Part shown: one piece after another, positions 20,437 through 29,300 of the stretch
Position numbering within the stretch: position 1 is the stretch's first letter
Layout: the number at the start of each line of letters is the position of its first letter
From: Propionibacteriaceae bacterium
GTDB taxonomy: Bacteria; Actinomycetota; Actinomycetes; Propionibacteriales; Propionibacteriaceae
Reading direction: 5' to 3'
NCBI GenBank assembly: GCA_017306015.1
Contig: JAFKJK010000029.1
Coordinates: 1 to 48,390, forward strand
DNA length: 48,390 nt
Translations under genes and position numbers: made by a program
Notes under the pieces: generated by a model
Databases searched by the model: none
Seen by the model: the letters and a program-made list of their open reading frames with translations, nothing else
Told to the model about the DNA's origin: nothing

Positions 20437-21491
20437 GCCTTGGCTACGACGCCGTCGTCCTGCTGGGTTTCGGCGGCCCGGAGGGCACCGATGAGGTCGT
20501 GCCGTTCCTGGAGCGGGTGACGGCCGGACGCGGCATCCCCCGCGAACGGCTGGTCGAGGTGGGCCAGCACTACTTCACCCTCGGTGGGGTCAGCCCGATC
20601 AACGCGCAGAACCGGGAGCTGCTCGCGGCCCTTCGTGCTGAACTCGCCCGGGCGGGCATCGGGATCGACGTCGAACTGGCCAACCGCAACTCCCCGCCGT
20701 TCGTCGCCGACGTGCTCACCGAACTGGCCGGACGCGGCCACCGGCGCATCCTCGGGGTCGCGACCGCCGCGTACTCGGGCTACTCCGCCTGCCGGCAGTA
20801 CCGCGAGGACCTCGGCCTGGCCATCGAGGCCACCGGACTGGACCTGGAGGCCCGCAAGCTGCCGCCGTTCTACGACCTGCCGGAGTTCCCGGGTGCCATC
20901 ACCGAACTCCTGCTGGCGGCGCTGCCCACCGGTCTCGATCTCGCCGCCCCCACGACCCGGCTGGTGTTCACCACCCACTCGATTCCGGACTCGATGGAGG
21001 CCGCCTCGGGACCGGCCGGGCACGCATACCTCACCCAGCACCGCCAGGTGGCCGGACGGGTCGTGGCCGGCATCGCGGCGGCGAACGGGACGAGGTGCGA
21101 CTGGGACCTGGTGTTCCAGTCCCGCTCCGGGCCGCCGCACGTGCCCTGGCTGGAGCCGGACGTCAACGACGCGATCACCGAACTGGCCGGACGCGGCGTC
21201 ACCGACGTGGTGCTCGTCCCGATCGGCTTCATCAGCGACCACATGGAGGTGATCTGGGACCTGGACACCCAAGCCGCCCAGACCGCCGCCGGGCTCGGCG
21301 TCCGCCTCGTCCGGACGCCGACCGTCGGCACCCATCCCGGCTTCGTCGCCGGCCTGGCCGGACGGATCGCCGAGGAGTTGCGCTCGCCGGCCACAGCCCC
21401 GGGGCCCGGCCAGTTCTGCTTCGCAGACTGCTGCCTCAACCCGCGCAGCCACGCGCCGGTCGTCCCCGGCTGTGCCCGGGACGCGCAGTGA
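20433..21491 (+). CDS. hemH: Ferrochelatase (coproporphyrin ferrochelatase, CpfC)
   Basis: Inserts Fe(II) into coproporphyrin III; 352 residues. Conserved segments are LLGFGGPEGTDEV at the N terminus, ANRNSPPF, FTTHSIPDSM with the metal-site histidine and GFISDHMEVIWDLD with the catalytic glutamate. The C-terminal tail FCFADCCLNPRS and the final PGC supply four cysteines, as expected for the 2Fe-2S cluster of actinobacterial ferrochelatases; the exact ligands cannot be assigned by eye. GTG at 20433 overlaps the hemQ stop, and its stop overlaps hemC as GTGA. Confidence 0.94.
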   Translation: MSLGYDAVVLLGFGGPEGTDEVVPFLERVTAGRGIPRERLVEVGQHYFTLGGVSPINAQNRELLAALRAELARAGIGIDVELANRNSPPFVADVLTELAGRGHRRILGVATAAYSGYSACRQYREDLGLAIEATGLDLEARKLPPFYDLPEFPGAITELLLAALPTGLDLAAPTTRLVFTTHSIPDSMEAASGPAGHAYLTQHRQVAGRVVAGIAAANGTRCDWDLVFQSRSGPPHVPWLEPDVNDAITELAGRGVTDVVLVPIGFISDHMEVIWDLDTQAAQTAAGLGVRLVRTPTVGTHPGFVAGLAGRIAEELRSPATAPGPGQFCFADCCLNPRSHAPVVPGCARDAQ

Positions 21492-23119
21492 GACTGCGCC
21501 TGGCGACCCGCGGTTCGCGGCTCGCCTGGGGTCAGTCCAGCCAGGTGGCCGACCGCCTGCGCGAGCTCGGTCACGAGGTCGAACTCGTCCGGATCGTCAC
21601 CCACGGCGACGTCACCACTGCCCCGCTGGCCAGCCTCGGCGGGGCCGGAGTCTTCGTCGGTGCGGTCCGCGCCGCCGTCCTCGCCGGTGAGGCGGACTTC
21701 GCCGTCCACTCGTTCAAGGACCTGCCGACCGCCCCGGCCGGCGGGCTGGTGCTGGCCGCCGTCCCCGAACGGGAGGATCCCGCGGACGCGTTGTGCACCG
21801 CCGACGGCAGAGGCCTCGCCGACCTGCCGTCCGGGGCCCGGGTGGGCACGGGTTCGCCCAGACGGGCAGCCCAGCTGCTCGCGCTGCGGCCCGACCTGGA
21901 GGTCGTGGAGCTCCGCGGAAACGTCGAGACCCGGCTGGCCCGTGTCGATGCGGACCTCGACGCCGTCGTGCTGGCCGCGGCCGGCCTGAACCGGCTGGGC
22001 CTGGGCGACCGCATCAGCGAGCGCTTCGACCCGGACACCTTCGTGCCCGCCCCCGCCCAGGGAGCGCTGGCGCTCGAGTGCCGCTCCGACGACGACGCGA
22101 CGCGGACAGCCCTGACGACGCTCGACCATCCGGCGACCCGGCTGGCAGCGCTGGCCGAACGCGAGGTCCTCGCCGGGCTCGCAGCCGGGTGCGCCGCGCC
22201 CGTCGCCGCCCACGCCCGGGTCGTCGACGGCCGGCTGCTACTCGCGGCCCGGGTGATCGCCACTGACGGCAGTCGGGTGCTGAAGGTCGCCACCAGCCCC
22301 GCAGTCGCGGACGAGTCCGCGGCGCGTGCCGCCGGGAGCCTGGCGGCCCGACGGCTGCTCGCCGACGGCGCCGCGAGCCTCGTCCAGCTCGGGGCGACCA
22401 AGCCGCTCGCGCTGGCCGGGAAGCGGGTCCTGCTGCCGACCCGCACGCCCGCCGGGCTGGTCGAGCTCCTCACCGGAGCCGGAGCCGAGGTGGTCGAGGT
22501 GCTGGTCACCGCTCAGGAGGCGTTGCCGCTGGACAGCTTCCGGGCGGCTCTGACGGCGGGCTTCGACTGGCTGGTGATCAGCTCGTCCGCGACGGTGGAC
22601 GTGCTCGCCGAAGCCGGATTCGGACCTGCCGTGCTGCGTCCGCCGGGCTCCCGGATCGCCGCCGTCGGGCCCGCCACTGCGGCGGCGCTGAGCACGCTCG
22701 GCCTGACCCCCGACCTGGTCGCCCATCCTGGCGGCGGCGAAGCTCTGGCGACCCTGTTCCCGTCCGGACCGGGCACCGTCCTGCTGCCCGGCGCCGACCG
22801 CGCCTCCGTCCAGCCGGCCGCCGGCCTGGCCGCGAAGGGCTGGGACGTCCGCGCCGTCCCGATCTACCGGACGGTGCCGCGCGACCTGCGCGCAGACGTG
22901 GTCGCCGACTGGCGGGCCGGACGCTTCGACGCGTTCGTGGTCACCGCCGGGTCGGTCGCCCGCGCCGCGGTCGCGTCCTGCGGGCTGCCCGGCCCTGCCG
23001 TCGTCGCGATCGGCCGGCCGTCCGCCGCGGCGTCCCGCGAGGTGGGCCTCGACGTGCTCGCGGTCGCCCCGACCCCGGACGTCGCCGGGCTGGCCGAAGC
23101 CCTCGCCGCCCTCTCCTGA
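21488..23119 (+). CDS. hemCD: Fused hydroxymethylbilane synthase - uroporphyrinogen III synthase
   Basis: One 543-residue protein joins two consecutive steps. Residues 1 to about 300 are HemC: LATRGSRLAWGQ, VHSFKDLPT, GTGSPRRAAQL, ELRGNVETRL, and C235 in LAAGCAAPVAAHA, which holds the dipyrromethane cofactor. From about residue 305 (LAGKRVLLPTRTPAG) to the end is HemD, with WLVISSSATVDVL, AAVGPATAAAL, YRTVPRDL and FVVTAGSVARA. The fusion would channel unstable hydroxymethylbilane. GTG at 21488 overlaps the hemH stop. The last gene before the opposing HAD gene. Confidence 0.95.
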   Translation: MRLRLATRGSRLAWGQSSQVADRLRELGHEVELVRIVTHGDVTTAPLASLGGAGVFVGAVRAAVLAGEADFAVHSFKDLPTAPAGGLVLAAVPEREDPADALCTADGRGLADLPSGARVGTGSPRRAAQLLALRPDLEVVELRGNVETRLARVDADLDAVVLAAAGLNRLGLGDRISERFDPDTFVPAPAQGALALECRSDDDATRTALTTLDHPATRLAALAEREVLAGLAAGCAAPVAAHARVVDGRLLLAARVIATDGSRVLKVATSPAVADESAARAAGSLAARRLLADGAASLVQLGATKPLALAGKRVLLPTRTPAGLVELLTGAGAEVVEVLVTAQEALPLDSFRAALTAGFDWLVISSSATVDVLAEAGFGPAVLRPPGSRIAAVGPATAAALSTLGLTPDLVAHPGGGEALATLFPSGPGTVLLPGADRASVQPAAGLAAKGWDVRAVPIYRTVPRDLRADVVADWRAGRFDAFVVTAGSVARAAVASCGLPGPAVVAIGRPSAAASREVGLDVLAVAPTPDVAGLAEALAALS

Positions 23120-23171
23120 CCGCCCCTCCGCTCCGCCCGCCCGAGGGACGGTGACGGCGCGCGTCAGGTGG

Positions 23172-23954
23172 TCAGATGAGCGGCACCAGGTCGGCGACCG
23201 AGTCCAGCACCTGGGAGGGCCGGTACGGGAAGGTCTCGATCTGATCGGCCTGGGTGACGCCCGACAGCACGAGAACGGTGAACAGTCCGGCCTCGATGCC
23301 CGCGACGATGTCGGTGTCCATCCGGTCGCCGATCATCGCGGTGGTTTCCGAATGCGCCTCGATCCGGTTCATCGCCGACCGGAACATCATCGGGTTCGGC
23401 TTCCCGACCACGTACGGAACCCGGTTCGTGGCCGCCGTGATCATCGCGGAGACGGCACCGGTGGCCGGCACGAGCCCGTGCGGCGTCGGACCGGTGGTGT
23501 CCGGGTTGGTGGCGATGAACCGGGCGCCGTCGTTGATCAGCCGGATCGCCTTGGTGATCGACTCGAAGCTGTAGTTGCGGGTCTCGCCCAGCACGACGTA
23601 CGCCGGGTCGGTCTCGGTCATCACGAAGCCGGCCTCGTGCATGGCCGTGGTCAGTCCAGCCTCGCCGATGACGAAGGCGGACTTCTCCCCCGGCTGGCCC
23701 CCGAGGAAGGCTGCCGTCGCGAGCGCGGACGTCCACAGGTTCTCCTCCGGCACGTTCAGCCCGGACCGGGCCAGCCGTGCCGACAGGTCGCGTGGCGTGA
23801 ACGTCGAGTTGTTGGTGAGCACCAGGAATCTCCGGGACGTGTCCACCCACCGGTTCAGCAGCTCGATCGCACCCGGGATGGGATGCTCGTCGTGGACGAG
23901 GACCCCGTCCATGTCGACCAGCCAGCATTCGATGTCGCGCGCGCTTCGCTTCAT
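23172..23954 (-). CDS. NagD-like HAD superfamily hydrolase
   Basis: A 260-residue HAD phosphatase of the IIA (NagD/PGP-like) type. The nucleophile and acid/base are D14 and D16 in WLVDMDGVL, motif II is FLVLTNNST, and motif IV is MIGDRMDTDIVAGIEAG, with the cap domain between. The likely substrate is a small phosphate ester such as a sugar, glycerol or nucleotide phosphate; it cannot be specified. TGGAG precedes ATG at 23954. It lies backwards inside the heme cluster, facing hemCD (52-bp gap) and divergent from hemB (119-bp gap), so it breaks the cluster into two transcription units. No heme role is evident. Confidence 0.9.
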   Translation of the reverse strand: MKRSARDIECWLVDMDGVLVHDEHPIPGAIELLNRWVDTSRRFLVLTNNSTFTPRDLSARLARSGLNVPEENLWTSALATAAFLGGQPGEKSAFVIGEAGLTTAMHEAGFVMTETDPAYVVLGETRNYSFESITKAIRLINDGARFIATNPDTTGPTPHGLVPATGAVSAMITAATNRVPYVVGKPNPMMFRSAMNRIEAHSETTAMIGDRMDTDIVAGIEAGLFTVLVLSGVTQADQIETFPYRPSQVLDSVADLVPLI

Positions 23955-24073
23955 GGCTCCAGTCTCTCAGGCGAGCTGTCCGGCCCGCCTCCCCTGCCCG
24001 AGAGGGGACGACCACCGCCGGTGAGAAGCGGGTGAGAGAATGGGCGTCCACCCACGGACAGGAGCGGATCGGC

Positions 24074-25054
24074 ATGTCCCAGCTCACCCGGCGGCCCAGG
24101 CGGCTGCGATCCACCCCGGCGATCCGGCGGCTGGTCGCCGAGACCCGGGTACACCCGTCCCAACTGATCCTGCCGGTCTTCGTCGCGGACGGGCTGGACG
24201 AGCCCCGGCCGATCAGCTCGCTGCCCGGCGTGGTCCAGCACACCCTCGAATCGGTCCGCGCAGAGGCGGACGCAGCAGCCGCCGCCGGCCTGGGCGGGAT
24301 CGCGATCTTCGGCGTACCGGACGCCGGCGACAAGGACGAGTCCGGAACCGGCGGCTACGCCGAGGACGGCATCCTCAACCGGGCGGTCGCCGCCGTCCGC
24401 GCCGAGACCGGGGACGACCTGACGATCTTCGCCGACACCTGCCTGGACGAGTTCACCACCCACGGCCACTGCGGCGTCCTCGACGCGGACGGAGCCGTCG
24501 ACAACGACGCCACCATCGAGCTGTACGGCCGCCAGGCGGTCAGCCAGGCCCGCGCCGGCGCCCATTTCGTCGCCCCGTCGGGGATGATGGACGGCCAGGT
24601 CGGGGTCATCCGTGAGGCCCTCGACCTCGCGGGCTTCTCCGACGTGGGCATCCTCGCCTACTCGGCCAAGTACGCGTCCGCCTTCTACGGGCCGTTCCGG
24701 GAGGCCGTCGGGTCGTCGCTGCAGGGTGATCGCCGGGCCTACCAGCAGGACCCGGCCAACCGCCGGGAGGGACGCCTGGAGGCTGCCCTCGACGAGCTCC
24801 AGGGCGCTGACATCGTCATGGTGAAGCCGGCCGGACACTACCTCGACGTGCTCGCCGACGTCGCGGCCGCCAGCCAGGTGCCGGTCGCCGCCTACCAGGT
24901 CTCCGGCGAGTACGCCATGATCGCGGCAGCAGCCGAGCGCGGCTGGATCGACCGGCAGGCGGCGCTCACCGAGGCCGTCACCTGCATCGTCCGCGCCGGT
25001 GCCGACGTCGTCCTGACCTACGCGGCCCGCGAGCTCGCGGGGTGGCTGCGATGA
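24074..25054 (+). CDS. hemB: Porphobilinogen synthase (ALA dehydratase)
   Basis: Condenses two 5-aminolevulinate molecules to porphobilinogen; 326 residues. The Schiff-base lysines are K199 (YSAKYASAFYGPFR) and K251 (IVMVKPAGHYLD). The metal loop is D121-T-C123-L-D125-EFTTH130-GHC133: two of the three zinc cysteines are kept and the middle one is Asp, an intermediate between zinc and magnesium types. ATG at 24074 has AGGAG upstream; an upstream ATG at 24032 lacks family support. The stop overlaps hemL as ATGA. Confidence 0.95.
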   Translation: MSQLTRRPRRLRSTPAIRRLVAETRVHPSQLILPVFVADGLDEPRPISSLPGVVQHTLESVRAEADAAAAAGLGGIAIFGVPDAGDKDESGTGGYAEDGILNRAVAAVRAETGDDLTIFADTCLDEFTTHGHCGVLDADGAVDNDATIELYGRQAVSQARAGAHFVAPSGMMDGQVGVIREALDLAGFSDVGILAYSAKYASAFYGPFREAVGSSLQGDRRAYQQDPANRREGRLEAALDELQGADIVMVKPAGHYLDVLADVAAASQVPVAAYQVSGEYAMIAAAAERGWIDRQAALTEAVTCIVRAGADVVLTYAARELAGWLR

Positions 25055-26358
25055 CCAGCAACGAGGACGCCTTCGCCCGCGCCCGGCGGGTGATCCCCGG
25101 CGGCGTCGACTCCCCCGTCCGCGCGTTCGGGTCGGTCGGTGGCGCGCCCCGCTTCATCGAACGGGCCCATGGGGCCTACGTCTACGACGTCGACGGCCGC
25201 GAGTACGTCGACCTGGTCGGCTCGTGGGGTCCCGCCCTGCTCGGGCACGCCCATCCGCAGGTGGTCTCGGCCGTGCAGGCCGCGGCGGCGCGCGGACTGT
25301 CGTTCGGCGCACCGACCGTCGCCGAGGCCGAGCTGGCCGAGCTGATCCGCGACCGGGTGCCGCTGGCGGAGAGGGTGCGCCTGGTCTCGACGGGGACGGA
25401 GGCGACGATGACGGCGATCCGGCTCGCCCGCGGGGCCACCGGCCGCGACCTGCTGGTGAAGTTCGCCGGCTGCTACCACGGCCACTCGGACGCGCTGCTG
25501 GTCGCGGCCGGCTCCGGACTCGCGACAGCCGGGCTGCCCGCCTCGGCCGGTGTCCCGGCGAGCACGGTCGCCAGCACGATCGTGGTGCCGTACAACGACG
25601 CCGCCGCCGTCCGGGCGGTCTTCGCCGAGCGGGGCGAGGAGATCGCCGCGGTCATCACCGAGCCCGCCGCGGCCAACATGGGCGTCGTCCCCCCGGAGCC
25701 GGGCTTCAACGAGCTGCTGCGTGAGCTCACGTCCGCCAGCGGCGCCCTGCTCATCTACGACGAGGTGCTGGTGGGCTTCCGCGTCCATGCGTCCGGCTGG
25801 TGGGGCCTGGAGGGCAGGACGGTCGCACCGGACCTGTTCACCTTCGGCAAGGTCGTCGGCGGTGGCATGCCGCTGGCCGCCCTCGGCGGACGCAGGGACG
25901 TGATGGACCTGCTCGCCCCGCTCGGCCCGGTGTACCAGGCGGGCACGCTCTCGGGGAACCCGCTGGCGACCGCAGCCGGTATCGCCACCCTGGGGCTCGC
26001 CGACGACTCGGTCTACGCCGCCGTGAACGCGGCCGCCGCCGAGCTCGGCTCAGCGGTGTCGGCCGCGCTGGACGGTGCTGGCGTCCCTCACCGGTTGCAG
26101 CGCGCCGGTTCCCTGTTCTCGGTGTTCCTCGGCCTCAGCGAACCCGTCCGCGACTACGCCACCGCACAGCGCCAGCACACCGGGGCGTACGCGGCCTTCT
26201 TCCACTCCTTGCTGGACGCGGGCGTTGCGCTGCCGCCGTCCGCGTTCGAGGCCTGGTTCGTCTCGGCCGCGCACACCGGCTCCGTGCTGGAGCGGGTGGT
26301 CGCGGCGCTGCCCGCCGCCGCCGTCGCCGCCGGCACCGCGCTGGCCGACGGGCACTAG
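25051..26358 (+). CDS. hemL: Glutamate-1-semialdehyde 2,1-aminomutase
   Basis: PLP enzyme converting glutamate-1-semialdehyde to 5-aminolevulinate, so it supplies the HemB substrate; 435 residues. Motifs are VIPGGVDSPVRAF, SWGPALLGHAHP, STGTEATMTAIRLARG, CYHGHSDALL, the PLP-ring Asp in LLIYDEVLVGFRV and the Schiff-base K267 in FTFGKVVGGGMP. YQAGTLSGNPLA follows. ATG at 25051 overlaps the hemB stop. Its TAG stop shares the palindrome CTAG with the stop of the convergent RCC1 gene. Confidence 0.95.
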   Translation: MTSNEDAFARARRVIPGGVDSPVRAFGSVGGAPRFIERAHGAYVYDVDGREYVDLVGSWGPALLGHAHPQVVSAVQAAAARGLSFGAPTVAEAELAELIRDRVPLAERVRLVSTGTEATMTAIRLARGATGRDLLVKFAGCYHGHSDALLVAAGSGLATAGLPASAGVPASTVASTIVVPYNDAAAVRAVFAERGEEIAAVITEPAAANMGVVPPEPGFNELLRELTSASGALLIYDEVLVGFRVHASGWWGLEGRTVAPDLFTFGKVVGGGMPLAALGGRRDVMDLLAPLGPVYQAGTLSGNPLATAAGIATLGLADDSVYAAVNAAAAELGSAVSAALDGAGVPHRLQRAGSLFSVFLGLSEPVRDYATAQRQHTGAYAAFFHSLLDAGVALPPSAFEAWFVSAAHTGSVLERVVAALPAAAVAAGTALADGH

Positions 26359-29300
26359 CCGGAGGTCTTGATCCCGACCCAGTCGCCTCTGGTCCTGGTA
26401 GTGCCGTCCAGGGTGAAGGTGACCCGGTAGTAGTAGGTGGTGCCGCTCTTCAGCGAGCAGGTGCCGTCGCCGAGCGGCGAGGAACCGTCGCACAGCGCGT
26501 CGGTGCTCGTCAGCACCGGGTAGCCCGACGCGGCGGTGCTCCGGGTGCCCAGCCGCCCGTTGTCACCGGCTCCCCAGCAGTACGCGAGGCCGTCCGCGAC
26601 GACGCAGCTGTGCGAGGTGCCGCTCGAGACCGAGGTGACCCTGGCCGCCTTGAGAGCGCCGGACGCGGTCACGGCGACCGGGGACGAGCTGGTGCCGCCG
26701 CCGTTGCCGAGCTGTCCGGCCGTCCCCTGGCCCCAGCAGTACGCGGCCCCGCCGGCGATCGCGCAGGTCGAGTCCGCCCTCGCCGAGAGCGCCGTCACCG
26801 AGGCGGTCATCGTGGACGTGGTGACGGCTCTCGACAGGTAGCTCGTCGAGGTGGCCCCGTTGCCGAGCTGGCCGCTCGATCCGAGTCCCCAGCAGTAGGC
26901 CGCGCCGGCAGCGATCGCGCAGCTGTGCGACGTACCGGCCGTGATCGCGACGACGGACTTCGTGCCCATCGCGCCGTCGGTGTCGACGGCCACGGAGGTG
27001 CTCCGGCTGGCGTTCTGGCCGTTGCCCAGGAGACACCACACGTTCAGCAGCGTGCAGGAGCGGCTGCCCAGTTGGTAGGACGCGTCCTGGCCCCAGCAGT
27101 ACGCCTTACCGTCCGCCACGGCGCAGCTGTGCGCGCCGCCCGCGGCGATCGCGGTCACCGTCCTGCTGCCCATCTCTCCGGAGGTGCTCACGGCGACCGG
27201 CGTGTTCGTGCTGGCCGTGGAGTTGTTGCCCAGCTGGCCGTCGGAGTTGCTGCCCCAGCAGTACGCTGCCCCGCCGACGATCGCGCAGGTGTGCGCTCCG
27301 CCGGCCGACAGCCCGGTGGGTGCGCCGCTCAGGGCGCTGACGAGCACGGGGCTGTACTGGGTGTTGTTCGCCCCGTTGCCGAGTTGCCCCGAGGTCCCCT
27401 GCCCCCAGCAGTAGACCTTGCTGTCGGCGACCGCGCAGGTGTGCGCGGTGCCCGCCGAGACCGTGGATACCGTCTTGCCGGCCAGCGCAGGGACGAGCGT
27501 CGGCACCGTTCTGGGATTGGTGTCGCCGAGGCCGAGCTGACCGTTGCTGTTGAGTCCCCAGCAGTACAGCTGCCCGTCGACGATCCCGCACGTGTGGCCC
27601 TCGCCGGACGAGACCGCGGTGAACGAGCGCGTCGGCGCGAGACCACCGGTGTCGGTGAGGCTGCGGTCACCGGTGACGCCGAGCGTGGACGGGTTGGCGC
27701 CGCTGCTCGACGCCGACCGTTGCACGGTGTACTCGGCGTAGGCCTGTCCCGGCTCCTGCGCCGCGTCCCAGCCGAGCGTGATCGCCGTACCGGTCCTGCT
27801 GGCCACGGACGCCTCGACGCCCGGACGCGTCGAGGTCGTCGCCTTCTTCCAGGCGCTGTCCGGCGCCGTCCAGGTACCGATGGAGTAGCCGAGGCGGTAG
27901 TAGTAGTCGGTGCCCTGCAGCAGCGAGCAGGTGGCATCCGAGAGCCGCACCGAGCCGTCCGGGCAGGACGCGCCGGTGAGGCTCACGTCACCCGGGCTCT
28001 GGTTGGAGCTGGCCGCGTTGTCGCCCAGCTGGTAGCTGGAGCCCGCTCCCCAGCAGGACGCCGGGCTGCCGGCGGCCACGGCGCACCCGAATCCCGGGCC
28101 GGCACTGACCCCGGTCACGGTGCGTCCGCTCAGCGCACCGTTCACCGCGACCGGAGCGGACGCGTTCGAGGTGCCACCGTTGCCGAGACCATAGGTTGCT
28201 CCGGCGCCCCAGCAGTACGCGTTGCCGGACGCGACGGCACAGGTCGTCGCCGACCCGGTGGAGAGGGCGACGACCGTCCCCGACATGCCCGAGGTGGACA
28301 CGGCCACCGGTGCGCTCGCGTTCGCGCTCGCCGAGTTGCCGAGCTGGCCGGACGTGCCCTGCCCCCAGCAGTAGGCCTTGCCGTCCGCCACGGCGCAGGT
28401 GTGCGATGCCCCCGCGGTGACCTGCGAGACGACGCGGCCCATCAGGACGCCACTCGCGTCCACGGCCGTGGGTGTGCTGGCGCTGGCGGTCGCCGAGCCC
28501 AGTTGGCCGGAGCCGTTGGCACCCCAGCAGAAGGCCCGGCCGTCAGCCACGACGCAGCTGTGCGCTCCGCCCGCGGCGACACTCGCCACGGTGCGTCCCG
28601 CGAGGACGCCGTCGGTGCGCACGGCTTCGGGGCTCTCCTTCTGGCTGGAGCCGCCGTTGCCGAGCTGGCCGGACGATCCCTGTCCCCAGCAGTAGGCCTT
28701 GCCGGCGGCAACCGCGCAGGCGTGCGCAGCGCCGGCGGAGATGCTGGTCACAGCGCTCAGGGTGGCTACGGTCCGCGGCGTCGACGAGGAGGACTGGCTC
28801 CCGGAGCCGAGCTGGCCGTTCGTGCCGCGTCCCCAGCAGTACGCCTTGCCCGAGACCGCGACGGCACAGGTGAAGTCGTCGCCGGCGGTGACGTCCGTGA
28901 CGGCCTTGCTGCCCAGGTCGCCCCCGGTGACGGCCGTGGGCACCCGGGCCTGGGTGGTGCCACCCAGGCCGAGCGCCCCGCTGGAACTGGTGCCCCAGCA
29001 GTACACCGTCCCGTTGGCGATGCCGCACGCGTGGGTGCTCCCCACGGCCACCTTGGTGAACGTGAGGTCGTGGGCGGTCGGCCGGTCGGAGCCGATGCGG
29101 TGGGTGGCGCCGGTCTCGCTCCCGCTGGAGATGTCCACGGGGTTGCTGCCCGACTTGCTCGCCGACCAGGCGAGCGAGTACAGCGGCGGCGCCCAGTCGC
29201 CGTCCGCCTTCGCCCAGGAGAGTTCGACACTCGACGCCTTCGCCTTGGCGGTCGGGGTGATCGGCTCCAGGGTGGCCGCCCGGAACGTGGCCCCGGCCGA

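Noticed and set aside
26481..29063. Regularly spaced repeats that might suggest a CRISPR array
   Set aside because: The period of about 150 bp, divergent units and in-frame coding of RCC1 blades explain them; there are no identical repeats with short spacers.
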